DNA of 61,819 nucleotides from JAZLJD01 sp045617725. Lineage in GTDB: Bacteria; Bacillota; Clostridia; Lachnospirales; Lachnospiraceae. The notes under the pieces were generated by a model. The model ran no database searches and was not told the DNA's origin. It was given only the letters and a program-made list of their open reading frames with translations. Of the stretch, positions 7,743 through 15,582 are shown in pieces (position 1 is the stretch's first letter; the number at the start of each line of letters is the position of its first letter). A program made the position numbers and the translations under genes. The stretch spans positions 1 to 61,819 of the forward strand of contig JAZLJD010000074.1 in assembly GCA_045617725.1 (NCBI GenBank), given 5' to 3'.

Positions 7743-9454
7743 AGGCCTTCCTCCTCTGCTTTAAGCTCCCCCTTTCGGAGCCAAAGAGTATGAACCTCCG
7801 CATCCTGCGAAAGAGGATTCCGGCAACTGTAATCAAACAGATAATAACAACCTTCCTCGAAAGCCTTCTCAATGTGTGTCTGACGTGCCAGCTGTTTCGA
7901 AGTCATGCCGCTGTATCCCGAAAGAAGCTTCGGCTCTGCCGCCTCACGCTCGTAAAAGGCCCGAATCTCCGTCTCATGGCCCACGGGCTGAGCCCAATCC
8001 GGCCTGCTCTTCAGATTCTCACGTGCATACATATCGTACAAGGCAAGCAGCACAAGCTCCTGCCTGTGTGCTTCCATTCCTTCAAGGCCAAGTGCCCACT
8101 CCAAAAATACTTCGTATCGCCTGCTGCGGGCCGGCGTATTGATTTCGTAACCCCGGTCCCTGTAAAACTCCGCCAGGTCCTTAAAAAGCAGGAACGGCGA
8201 AAAAGAATATTTATAACGCAACATTGCTTCCACCAGCTTTTTGAACTGTCCGGAATTGTAGAAAATTTCTACCATATCACTGACCCGTTTCAAAAGTCGC
8301 AAGTCCTCATAGGACATATAGGCGGTTTTCAAGACCTCATAAGGCGGTTTGGCTTCGTAAACGATACCGTGTTTTTCTGCCATATCATACATGGGAGTTC
8401 CCTTCAGCACCTTTAAAAAGCCCAACTGCAACTGATCCGGCTGCATCGCAAATACCTCATTAAAGGACACAATGAAACGCTCCAAATTCTCGTAGGGCAG
8501 ACCGGCGATTAAGTCAAGATGGATATGCACCGTTCTGTAGCTGTGAATTTTGATGCTGGCATCGCGAATCGCGTCTATGCTGTTATTCCGATGTATTTCT
8601 TTCAGCGTCTCCGGATTCGTGCTTTGGACGCCTATCTCAAGCTGTATCAGTCCGGGACGCATGGTCTTTAGGATTGCCAGCTGCTCTTCATCAATCAAAT
8701 CGGCTGCCACCTCAAAGTGGAAACAAGTGACACCATTGTCATTTTCTTTCAGAAACTTCCAGATTTCCGTGGCATACTGCTTGAAACAGTTGAAGGTACG
8801 ATCCACAAACTTAACAAGTGCCGGCTTTTGATCCAAAATCGCGGACAGTTCCTCAAATACCTGTTGTAGCTCTTTTGCCGTGGTCACACAATCCTCGGCA
8901 GACAGACAGTACGCACAGTGGTACGGGCATCCGCGTATGGACTCATAGTATAGGATTCTCCCGTTAAACGTTTCCACATTCTCATAAAGAAAAGGAAGCC
9001 GTGCCAGCGCTATTTTGGGCCGCTCGCCGGTAAAGACACCGCCCGGAAGTGCAAGCCCCCGGATGTCAGGAAGCGGCTTCTCGCCCTCCAAAAGCTCGCG
9101 AAACGTCTCCTCGCCCTCTCCCACCATAATCAGTTCGACAAAGGGCAGCTCCTCATAAATCGTTTCCGGATAGTAAGACACCTCCGGGCCGCCCATCCAG
9201 ATTCGTATATCCGGATTCACCGCATGCAGATTCCGGGCAACTTCCCTGACAAACTCTATGTTCCAGATATAGCAGGAGAAAGCAACGACCTCCGCCTTTT
9301 GCAAAAGAATATCTTCAAGAACAAACGACGGGTCCTGATTAATGGTGTACTCACAAATGCTTACATCAAAACAAGCGGCATAAGCCTTTAAGGAATATAC
9401 CGCCGGATTTGAATGAATATATTTTGAATTAATTGCTACTAATAATGTCTTCAT
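7739..9454 (-). CDS. B12-binding-domain radical SAM protein (DUF4080)
   Basis: A 571-residue protein. Residues 1-135 form a cobalamin-binding-like Rossmann domain (SKYIHSNPAVYSLKAY at the N-terminus, later GGPEVSYYPE and MVGEGEETF). The radical SAM core has the cluster motif CPYHCAYC (C-X3-C-X2-C) near residue 175. A DUF4080 domain fills the C-terminus. The N-terminal segment lacks an obvious DXHXXG cobalamin-ligand motif, as is common in this clade. The chemistry is unknown. It lies between ROK kinase (5-nt gap) and nth (4-nt overlap). Confidence 0.87.
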   Translation of the reverse strand: MKTLLVAINSKYIHSNPAVYSLKAYAACFDVSICEYTINQDPSFVLEDILLQKAEVVAFSCYIWNIEFVREVARNLHAVNPDIRIWMGGPEVSYYPETIYEELPFVELIMVGEGEETFRELLEGEKPLPDIRGLALPGGVFTGERPKIALARLPFLYENVETFNGRILYYESIRGCPYHCAYCLSAEDCVTTAKELQQVFEELSAILDQKPALVKFVDRTFNCFKQYATEIWKFLKENDNGVTCFHFEVAADLIDEEQLAILKTMRPGLIQLEIGVQSTNPETLKEIHRNNSIDAIRDASIKIHSYRTVHIHLDLIAGLPYENLERFIVSFNEVFAMQPDQLQLGFLKVLKGTPMYDMAEKHGIVYEAKPPYEVLKTAYMSYEDLRLLKRVSDMVEIFYNSGQFKKLVEAMLRYKYSFSPFLLFKDLAEFYRDRGYEINTPARSRRYEVFLEWALGLEGMEAHRQELVLLALYDMYARENLKSRPDWAQPVGHETEIRAFYEREAAEPKLLSGYSGMTSKQLARQTHIEKAFEEGCYYLFDYSCRNPLSQDAEVHTLWLRKGELKAEEEGL

Positions 9455-9458
9455 GTAA

Positions 9459-10406
9459 CTACTCTACTAAAGCAGCTGCACCAATCAGTCCCGCATTGTA
9501 GCCCAGGGTTGCACAGGATACTTCCGGAATGGCAACTCGACGGCCCGCATAGGAATGTTCCTGAACGTACGCATTGAGGGGATCCGTCAATCTCTTTCCC
9601 TGCTTACAAATGCCACCGGAAAGAAGAATGACTTCCGGCCTGAAGGTATTCACTGCATTTACAAGACCTTCTCCCAAATATTCATAATACTGATTCAAAA
9701 CTTCGATTGCGGTCGGGTCACCTGCATCTGCCGCATCAAACGGTGTCTTGCCATCTACCTTTGACAGGTCTCCGCCGACCAGTTCATTAATCTTTGATTC
9801 CGGATGTGCAGCTGCCGCCTTTTTGGTATCACGGATTAAGGCCGTTGCCGAAGAATACGCTTCGAAGCAACCCTTTCTGCCGCAGGAGCACTGCTCGCCA
9901 TTATGAACGATAACGGTATGTCCGTACTCGGCACCTCCGGGACCACCGCCTTCGAAGATCTTGCCTTCCACTACAAAGCCACCGCCGACACCGGTGCCCA
10001 AAGTAATCATGACCGCATCCTTTTTACCCAAAGCAGCACCCGCCTTCACTTCACCAAGTGCGGCACAATTGGCGTCATTGCTTGCGTAAATCGGAAGATT
10101 CACATATTTATGCATCTCATCTGCCAAAGCAACATTCTCCCAATTCAGGTTATTGGAATAAACAACCAAGCCGGTTTTGGCATCCACGATTCCGGGGCAA
10201 CCGATTCCGATTCCCTTCACATCATTGCTTGCAATATTGCTTTCTTCTATTAAGTCCAGCACCGCCTGCGCCATATCACGGATAATCTCGCCGGCAGGAC
10301 GCTCCGCCATGGTGGGTACCGACTTCTGATGAATGATGGAAAAATTCTCATCCGTCAATACGGCCTTAATATTCGTACCACCTAAATCAATTCCTACTCT
10401 ATACAT
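9459..10406 (-). CDS. ROK-family glucokinase
   Basis: A 315-residue sugar kinase starting at ATG 10406, directly after the family-1 element. The N-terminal phosphate loop is GIDLGGTNIKAV, the catalytic Asp is in SNDANCAALGE near residue 111, and the ROK zinc site is CSCGRKGC (Cys173, 175, 180). The usual reaction is ATP-dependent phosphorylation of glucose to glucose-6-phosphate; related ROK kinases use mannose or N-acetylated sugars. No HTH is present, so it is a kinase and not a ROK repressor. An in-frame TTG 21 nt upstream lies in the repeat and is not favoured. Confidence 0.92.
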   Translation of the reverse strand: MYRVGIDLGGTNIKAVLTDENFSIIHQKSVPTMAERPAGEIIRDMAQAVLDLIEESNIASNDVKGIGIGCPGIVDAKTGLVVYSNNLNWENVALADEMHKYVNLPIYASNDANCAALGEVKAGAALGKKDAVMITLGTGVGGGFVVEGKIFEGGGPGGAEYGHTVIVHNGEQCSCGRKGCFEAYSSATALIRDTKKAAAAHPESKINELVGGDLSKVDGKTPFDAADAGDPTAIEVLNQYYEYLGEGLVNAVNTFRPEVILLSGGICKQGKRLTDPLNAYVQEHSYAGRRVAIPEVSCATLGYNAGLIGAAALVE

Positions 10407-10517
10407 AGTAATCCCCGCATTTCGCAATCCGGTATATTTAGCCCTTCACTGCATTGCAGCGAAGCTGCTACGGATTGCGACACAAAGTGTCGCGTGAAAA
10501 ATGCCTGCATTTTTCAC
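10407..10517 (-). repeat. Family-1 structured element, copy upstream of ROK kinase
   Basis: A 111-nt copy ending exactly at the base before the ATG at 10406, in the same orientation relative to the gene as the copies at 88-199 and 24371-24482. It ends in GGGGATTACT, one base different from the other copies. Its outer hairpin is one base shorter (loop CT/AG region). The sequence just outside the left end is GGAGGTTAGT, itself resembling a ribosome-binding site. Confidence 0.9.
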
Positions 10518-10607
10518 ACTAACCTCCACGTTCTCCTGCATTCGAAAACAGCTCTTTACATTATACCATCACGGCCTCTTCTTTTCTATGCAAACCCGTC
10601 ATTTTTA

Positions 10608-10616
10608 TGTTATGAT
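10608..10616 (+). promoter_or_regulatory. Extended -10 promoter for ptsI
   Basis: TGT-TATGAT is an extended -10 element 24 nt upstream of the ptsI start. I see no convincing -35. AAGGAG lies 7 nt before the start codon. Confidence 0.5.
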
Positions 10617-10640
10617 ACTGATGATTAAAAGGAGTACACA

Positions 10641-12266
10641 ATGAATATTTTTAAAGGCTATTCAATTTCAGAAGGTGTTGCTACGGGACCTGTTCGTGTT
10701 CGAAAGGATTCTTTTTCCGTACATACAAAATCCATTCCCCTTTCCCCGGAACAGGAAATCCGCAATTACAATTCTGCTTATCAGCATGTAGAATCTGCAC
10801 TCAGCCGTTCCCTCCAAAAGGCCCAAAACCAAATCGGGGAGGACGCCGGTGCGATTTTTTCCGCCCAGCTCATTCTGCTACAGGACCCCGAATTAAAGGA
10901 ATTTATTTTTTCCAAAATTCAGCAGGACGGTCTGTCCGCCGCAGCCGCTGTGGAAGCTGCCCTGGATTACTACCGCCAGCAATTTTCGGAGCTTACTTCT
11001 CCCGAATTGCGTGCCCGTTTCGATGACCTTGCCGATATTCTGACCTCGCTGCTCCACTTTCTTTCCAATCACGACAGCACTTTTGAACGCATCACGGAAC
11101 CTGTCATTCTGTGCGCAACTTCCATCCTACCGGGCGAATTACTCGCAATCCCCCGTAAGTATCTGCTGGGCCTCGTACTGGAACAGGGTTCCGTCGGAAG
11201 TCACGTTGCCATCCTCGCCCGCAGCATGCATCTGCCTGTGCTTATGGATATCACTCCGCAGACCGGCTGGGACGGTCGTGAAGCGCTTTTGGATGCAGGA
11301 AACAGCACTCTGATCATAGACCCGGATGAAGAAACAAAACTTTCTTCCCTCGCACGCGAAGAACAACGTCTCGCCGAGCAGAAAGCTCTCAGCATATACA
11401 AAAATGAACCCAGTATCACTCCCTACGGCCAAAAGTGCCTCGTTTACGCCAATGCAGGAAGTCTGTCGGACCTCGACGGCGTCCTGGACAGCGGCAGCGA
11501 AGGTATTGGTCTTTTGCGTACGGAATTCCTCTTTATGGAGGCGAGTTCCGTTCCTTCGCAGGAGGAGCAGTACGAAACCTATACACATATCGCCAGTGCC
11601 ATACTTCCCCGGCCGCTTATCATACGAACCGTTGATATCGGCAGTGATAAGCAACCTGTGTACCTGGACCTTCCGAAAGAGGCCAATCCGGCGCTCGGCA
11701 TACGTGGCGTTCGCCTTAACAAGCTGTATCCCTCGCTCCTCTATGAACAGATTTCGGCCATCCTGCGAGCCAATCGAACCGGAAACATCTCCATCATGTT
11801 CCCCATGATTATCTCCGAGGACGAAATCCTCACCATGACCGCAATAATCCGGGATGTAGCCCGTACATTGGCTGCCGAAAAGCATCCCTTTACCCTTCCG
11901 AAACTGGGCGCCATGATAGAAACGCCTGCTGCCGCTCTGATGTGTTCCACCCTTTGCAGGCATCTTGACTTCGTCAGCATCGGTACGAATGACTTAATTC
12001 AATACACCCTGGCTTGCGACCGCGAAAGCGAATACCTGCGCGATTACGCCCCTTCTCACCACCCGGCGATTTTGAAACTTATTTCTTCCATTTGTTCCGA
12101 TGCACACGAAGCCGGTTGCAAGGTTGAGATTTGCGGCGAAATGGCCGGTGACCTCTCGCTCCTCGATTTCTACCTGGACGCAGGCATCGACATCCTTTCG
12201 GTATCCCCTGACAAGGTTCTGAAAGTAAGAAAAGCCATTCGTGAACATAAGCTTCCAAACGCATAA
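10641..12266 (+). CDS. ptsI: PTS enzyme I (PEP-protein phosphotransferase)
   Basis: A 541-residue cytoplasmic enzyme that passes phosphate from phosphoenolpyruvate to HPr. The N-terminal domain holds the phospho-histidine His188 in GSVGSHVAILARSMHLPVLM; the PEP-binding barrel has GIGLLRTEFLFM, the metal/PEP segment FVSIGTNDLIQYTLACDR and the active-site Cys in VEICGEMAGD. The residue before SH is Gly where TSH is usual, a small deviation. HPr is not encoded next to it. Transcription ends at the terminator at 12311. Confidence 0.95.
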   Translation: MNIFKGYSISEGVATGPVRVRKDSFSVHTKSIPLSPEQEIRNYNSAYQHVESALSRSLQKAQNQIGEDAGAIFSAQLILLQDPELKEFIFSKIQQDGLSAAAAVEAALDYYRQQFSELTSPELRARFDDLADILTSLLHFLSNHDSTFERITEPVILCATSILPGELLAIPRKYLLGLVLEQGSVGSHVAILARSMHLPVLMDITPQTGWDGREALLDAGNSTLIIDPDEETKLSSLAREEQRLAEQKALSIYKNEPSITPYGQKCLVYANAGSLSDLDGVLDSGSEGIGLLRTEFLFMEASSVPSQEEQYETYTHIASAILPRPLIIRTVDIGSDKQPVYLDLPKEANPALGIRGVRLNKLYPSLLYEQISAILRANRTGNISIMFPMIISEDEILTMTAIIRDVARTLAAEKHPFTLPKLGAMIETPAAALMCSTLCRHLDFVSIGTNDLIQYTLACDRESEYLRDYAPSHHPAILKLISSICSDAHEAGCKVEICGEMAGDLSLLDFYLDAGIDILSVSPDKVLKVRKAIREHKLPNA

Positions 12267-12300
12267 GGACTCCGAGTCGGTTCAAATCCGGCCCGCACCT
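12267..12300 (+). other. tRNA T-arm-like fragment at island left edge
   Basis: Directly after the ptsI stop codon the sequence folds as a T-arm and acceptor 3' strand: 5-bp stem GTCGG/CCGGC around loop TTCAAAT, then CCGCACC and a discriminator-like T. No 5' half of a tRNA is present upstream because ptsI occupies it. It may be a remnant carried in by an integrating element, and it overlaps the direct repeat at 12281-12304. Confidence 0.55.
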
Positions 12301-12304
12301 CTAA
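12281..12304 (+). repeat. Left att-like direct repeat of the island
   Basis: A 24-base sequence starting TTCAAATCCGGCCC and ending CACCTCTAA recurs with a single mismatch at 17471-17494. The two bracket about 5.2 kb of AT-rich accessory DNA containing a broken integrase, as expected of attL/attR. Confidence 0.75.
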
Positions 12305-12310
12305 GAAATG

Positions 12311-12338
12311 CCCGAAACTTCAAGGTTTCGGGTTTTTT
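12311..12338 (+). terminator. Terminator downstream of ptsI
   Basis: Stem CCCGAAAC (12311-12318) with GTTTCGGG (12325-12332), followed by TTTTTT. Confidence 0.85.
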
Positions 12339-12390
12339 ATTGGTATCACCACGTTTGGGGGGCGCCTGCCATATGCCTGATCGATAAAAT

Positions 12391-12404
12391 TGTAGAATTC
12401 TACA
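12391..12404. promoter_or_regulatory. Upstream palindromic operator
   Basis: A perfect 14-bp palindrome TGTAGAATTCTACA within a longer near-duplicate (ATCGATAAAA before, AAAAAA after). An identical palindrome lies 73 bp downstream at 12464-12477, on the other side of the promoter. Confidence 0.6.
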
Positions 12405-12421
12405 AAAAAAGCAAATAAAAA

Positions 12422-12449
12422 TTGAAACTGTAGTGAAGTATGGTATAAT
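12422..12449 (+). promoter_or_regulatory. SigA-type promoter of the DUF4143 ATPase gene
   Basis: TTGAAA (12422-12427), 16-bp spacer, TATAAT (12444-12449). The predicted start of transcription falls just before or within the downstream operator at 12464-12477. Confidence 0.75.
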
Positions 12450-12463
12450 GTAATCGATAAAAA

Positions 12464-12477
12464 TGTAGAATTCTACA
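12464..12477. promoter_or_regulatory. Downstream palindromic operator
   Basis: Second copy of TGTAGAATTCTACA, centred 73 bp from the first, about seven helical turns. It lies between the -10 and the ribosome-binding site of the ATPase gene, where a bound protein would block transcription or the transcript could fold. Confidence 0.6.
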
Positions 12478-12491
12478 AAAAAGAGGATTAC

Positions 12492-13799
12492 ATGATTAAA
12501 AGAGATAAGTATTTAAGTCAGCTTATTGCGAATAAAGACAATGGATTTCCTAAAGTAATAACAGGTATTAGAAGATGTGGAAAGTCATATCTTTTAAAAG
12601 AAATATATAAAAATTATTTGGTGGAACAAGGAATTCCCGAACAGAATATATTGAGTATTGAGTTGGATGATGACACAAGCAGCCAATATAGGGATCCCAT
12701 AGAATTAGGAAGACATGTACGCGATTTTTGTGAAGGAAAAGAAAAATGCTATGTTTTCCTGGATGAAATTCAAAAGGTATATTCCATCGTAAATCCAATG
12801 CTTACAGATGGGAAACATGTTTTGGCAAGAAAAAATGATGAAGAGGTGATTACCTTTGTTGATGTTGTGTTGGGGCTTGCCAGGGAAAAGAATATTGACT
12901 TGTATATAACTGGTTCAAACTCTAGAATGCTTTCATCTGATATTATTACAGAGTTTAGGGATAAAGCAGTTAATATTCATCTGGCGCCGCTTTCATATGA
13001 AGAATTTTACGAGTATGCCGGAGGCTCTAAAACCGAGGCTATATATGAATATATGCAATATGGCGGAATGCCACTTGCTGTACTGAAAGGAGAATCCGAA
13101 AAAAAGGATTACTTGAAAGGTCTTTTTGAAACGACATATTTCAGGGATATTATTGAAAGAAATACTATAAAAAAAGGTTCATCCCTGGATGAATTATGTA
13201 ATATCATAAGTTCTGCAACAGGTGAACTGATAAACGCGGAGAAAATAGCGAATACATATAAGAGTGTTAAGCATAAGACAATAGATGCAGCCACCATTGA
13301 TAAATATATTGGCTTTTTCACAGATGCATTTCTTGTAAAAGAAGCAAAACGATATGATATAAAGGGCCGATCTGAAATAGGAGCTCTTCGAAAATATTAT
13401 TTCGGAGATACGGGATTAAGAAATGCAAGACTTAACTTTGCATATACAGATGAGGGCCAACTTCTGGAAACAGTGGTATATAATGAGCTTCTTTACAACA
13501 ATTATTCTGTTAATGTTGGAACGTTTGATACCGTAGAGAAGAATAAAGAGGGAAAATCTGTTAGAAAAACGAATGAAGTTGATTTCTTTGCAAGAAGAGG
13601 AAATAAACAGTTTTATGTTCAGGTTTCTGCGGACATTTCACATGCTGAAACAAGAGCGAGAGAATATAGACCTTTTTCAATGCTTAATAATCAGATAACG
13701 AAGATTATCGTAATTAATAAACCGATTAATGAGACAATTGATGAAAATGGTTTTGTTGTCATTGGGATAAATGATTTTCTCTTAAGATATATAAAATAG
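12492..13799 (+). CDS. AAA_14/DUF4143 family ATPase
   Basis: A 435-residue ATP-binding protein of the AAA_14 plus DUF4143 family. Walker A is GIRRCGKSYLLKEI (about 25-38), Walker B is CYVFLDEIQKV, sensor-1-like segment is IDLYITGSNSRML. The C-terminal DUF4143 part contains NEVDFFARRGNKQFYVQVS, which resembles a degenerate PD-(D/E)XK-type core. Such proteins are common in gut Firmicutes and Bacteroidetes and their role is unresolved. Codon use is clearly more AT-rich than in flanking genes. AGAGGA lies 7 nt before the ATG, and the promoter sits between two palindromes. Confidence 0.88.
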   Translation: MIKRDKYLSQLIANKDNGFPKVITGIRRCGKSYLLKEIYKNYLVEQGIPEQNILSIELDDDTSSQYRDPIELGRHVRDFCEGKEKCYVFLDEIQKVYSIVNPMLTDGKHVLARKNDEEVITFVDVVLGLAREKNIDLYITGSNSRMLSSDIITEFRDKAVNIHLAPLSYEEFYEYAGGSKTEAIYEYMQYGGMPLAVLKGESEKKDYLKGLFETTYFRDIIERNTIKKGSSLDELCNIISSATGELINAEKIANTYKSVKHKTIDAATIDKYIGFFTDAFLVKEAKRYDIKGRSEIGALRKYYFGDTGLRNARLNFAYTDEGQLLETVVYNELLYNNYSVNVGTFDTVEKNKEGKSVRKTNEVDFFARRGNKQFYVQVSADISHAETRAREYRPFSMLNNQITKIIVINKPINETIDENGFVVIGINDFLLRYIK

Positions 13800-13820
13800 G
13801 TGTTACTGCAGGTGTTACCA
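13798..13820. repeat. GGTGTTAC-type direct repeat, copy 1
   Basis: A 23-nt sequence AGGTGTTAC-TGC-AGGTGTTACCA overlaps the 3' end of the integrase remnant. It recurs with two mismatches at 15583-15605, so a 1.8-kb segment with the integrase remnant and XRE gene is bracketed. Confidence 0.55.
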
Positions 13821-14280
13821 TGGTGTTACCACATTCCTGGGGCCTCTGTTCAACGCTTTTTCAAGCACATCTAATTTACTTTTTCTTGGACTGTCATAGC
13901 ACATGGCATTAACATCAGGGGTATGTCCCATGTTAATACTCTTTCGAATATTTCTATTCCTGCTTCTGCCATGCGGTTATTAACGTCTCTTCTGAAGGTG
14001 TAAGTTCCCTTTGAATCAATTCCTAATGATTTACAGATAGAGAGAAGAGCTCTTTCATAACTCTTTGCAACTATCCAATTTCCTTTAATATCACAGAATA
14101 CAAACTCGGATTCAATTCCTAAGTCTACCTGAAGTTTCTTAAGATTATCGAATATCTGTTGAAGCTACGGAATGATTTGGATTGCACGCTCAAACCTTGA
14201 AACACCCTTTTCATTTTTTATATAGTCAACATACGGAGCATAGCGAAGCACGCCGAAAGATCTAAAGATTGTTCTTCAGG
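13815..14280 (-). pseudogene. Tyrosine recombinase (integrase) remnant
   Basis: The minus strand encodes the C-terminal part of a tyrosine integrase in pieces. The end reads MGHTPDVNAMCYDSPRK...VVTPW-stop (stop at 13815-13817), with the catalytic His of MGH and the Tyr of CYDS. Upstream, in another frame, come ...YTFRRDVNNRMAEAGIEIFE and SEFVFCDIKGNWIVAKSYE. Restoring one A near 13933 would rejoin the frames. A TAG at 14165-14167 interrupts the more N-terminal part (...RFERAIQIIP-stop-LQQIFDNL). Nothing recognisable remains of the N-terminal arm-binding domain beyond about 14280. The gene is therefore dead, with at least one frameshift and one nonsense mutation. Confidence 0.85.
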
Positions 14281-14488
14281 TCTTTTTGTTTTTCTATAAT
14301 ATTATCTTCTGTGAAAATATATTAATTCCATGGGTGGAAATAACAAATGAAGAGACAAAAAGGAGACTTTGCTCAATATATAGCGTTCATACTAAATATG
14401 GACACAATATATTGAAGATAGCAAGACAATGTAGACTGAAATAACAATTTTACAAAAACAAGAAATGATATATTAATCAAATAAAAAC
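14281..14488. other. AT-rich stretch without a recognisable gene
   Basis: I find no convincing coding sequence, RNA or repeat here. It is the decayed zone upstream of the integrase remnant. Confidence 0.5.
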
Positions 14489-14528
14489 ATCGTTAAAACC
14501 AAATAAGCTGACTTTTGGTTTTAACGAT
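14489..14528. repeat. Long perfect inverted repeat
   Basis: A 15-bp perfect stem, ATCGTTAAAACCAAA (14489-14503) with its complement at 14514-14528, loop of 10 nt. There is no T-run, so it is not an obvious intrinsic terminator. It precedes a small reading frame with a strong ribosome-binding site and could be a regulatory hairpin or a mobile-element end. Confidence 0.6.
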
Positions 14529-14554
14529 GATATATTTATCATGGAGGTGAAAGG

Positions 14555-14635
14555 ATGCAGGGGAAATCATATGAGGCAGGTTATTTGCCATTAAATAATA
14601 CTGTAATAGATTATAACTTTTTTTCTGTGCATTAA
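14555..14635 (+). CDS. Possible small protein, 26 aa, perhaps frameshifted
   Basis: An ATG at 14555 follows GGAGGTGAAAGG, a strong ribosome-binding site. The frame (MQGKSYEAGYLPLNNTVIDY then NFFSVH) stops at 14633-14635. Removing one T from the T7 run near 14619 would let it continue for about 16 more codons (CINDELFEGIIVEIFDCN) to about 14684. It may be a decayed small gene of the mobile element. I do not recognise it. Confidence 0.35.
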   Translation: MQGKSYEAGYLPLNNTVIDYNFFSVH

Positions 14636-14762
14636 CGATGAATTGTTTGAAGGTATTATAGTAGAAATATTTGATTGCAACTGAGGCCGTTGACACAAGT
14701 TGGTGGTTCGCAACCATGGTTGCGGGCTACATTTTACCTATGAAAAGAAGGAGGATAATAGT

Positions 14763-15566
14763 ATGACGACTGGTGAAATAATTAAGCAAGCTCGAGTTGC
14801 TAAAAATATGTCTCAGGAAGAACTGGCTAATATGCTGGGTGTATCCAGACAGGCGGTTTCAAAATGGGAAAGTGGTAAATCCATTCCTATTGGAGTAAAC
14901 AGAGAGTGTATAAATAGTATTTTGGAAATATCCCTTGAAATTGAAGAAAAAGAAGGCGAGGAAAAAACTGACAAATACAAACATGTACTGATAGCATGCG
15001 GTACGGTAGTGGTTATCCTTATCATTTTATTAGTTATTCTTTCTGTTAATCTGATTAAAGCTGAGAGAAAAATTAAGTATGAGAGCAGTAAGGCTTCGGA
15101 AATATCAGATATTCCAGAAAAAACTTATTTTCCGGATGAATCCTCTACAGACTATGAAACTGAAAACATAAGTATTCCGGGAACAGATTCAAATACTGAA
15201 TCAACATATGTTTATACTGTTTCGGAAGAAACACCGATTATAACTAAAATTACTTTCTTTGACTGTAACAAAGAAACTGTATTGGATGATGCGCTTTGGT
15301 ATGATGCGGCCCGGATAGAAGGCATTATGATTCAGTGGAAAGGTGGATGCCCGGATACAATAAAGATGTTTGCGGTTCCTTCCGGCTCAAATACTATTGA
15401 AGAAACCAAGTTATTGCTGACCAAAGAAGTAACTGACGGGGATAATGTAGAATTGTTAGATGCAGATTTACTGCGAGAAGAATATATGTCTCATGTCTAT
15501 TTTCAATTGGATTTTCAAGGGAAAATAGTATCCTCTGACGATTATAATGTTTTCTGCGAGGAGTAG
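14763..15566 (+). CDS. XRE-family regulator with membrane anchor
   Basis: A 267-residue protein starting at ATG 14763, 7 nt after AAGGAGG. Residues 1-60 are a Cro/CI helix-turn-helix (MTTGEIIKQARVAKNMSQEE, then MLGVSRQAVSKWESGKSIP). A single membrane helix follows at about 78-101 (ACGTVVVILIILLVILSVNL) and the remaining 160 residues would be outside the cell: an acidic Ser/Thr/Glu-rich linker, then a small beta-rich domain (TKITFFDCNKETVLDDALWY). The HTH is truncated relative to typical two-domain regulators. The outside domain is unrecognised; a signal-transducing DNA-binding protein is inferred. Confidence 0.85.
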   Translation: MTTGEIIKQARVAKNMSQEELANMLGVSRQAVSKWESGKSIPIGVNRECINSILEISLEIEEKEGEEKTDKYKHVLIACGTVVVILIILLVILSVNLIKAERKIKYESSKASEISDIPEKTYFPDESSTDYETENISIPGTDSNTESTYVYTVSEETPIITKITFFDCNKETVLDDALWYDAARIEGIMIQWKGGCPDTIKMFAVPSGSNTIEETKLLLTKEVTDGDNVELLDADLLREEYMSHVYFQLDFQGKIVSSDDYNVFCEE

Positions 15567-15582
15567 ATAAATGTCATTTGAT

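Noticed and set aside
12267..12304. Complete tRNA or tmRNA gene at the ptsI end.
   Set aside because: Only a T-arm and acceptor 3' strand fold; no 5' acceptor strand, D-arm or anticodon arm can be found upstream, where ptsI coding sequence lies.
14493..14717. A 74-residue minus-strand frame over the inverted repeat.
   Set aside because: It has low-complexity AT-rich composition, no ribosome-binding site and runs through the hairpin.
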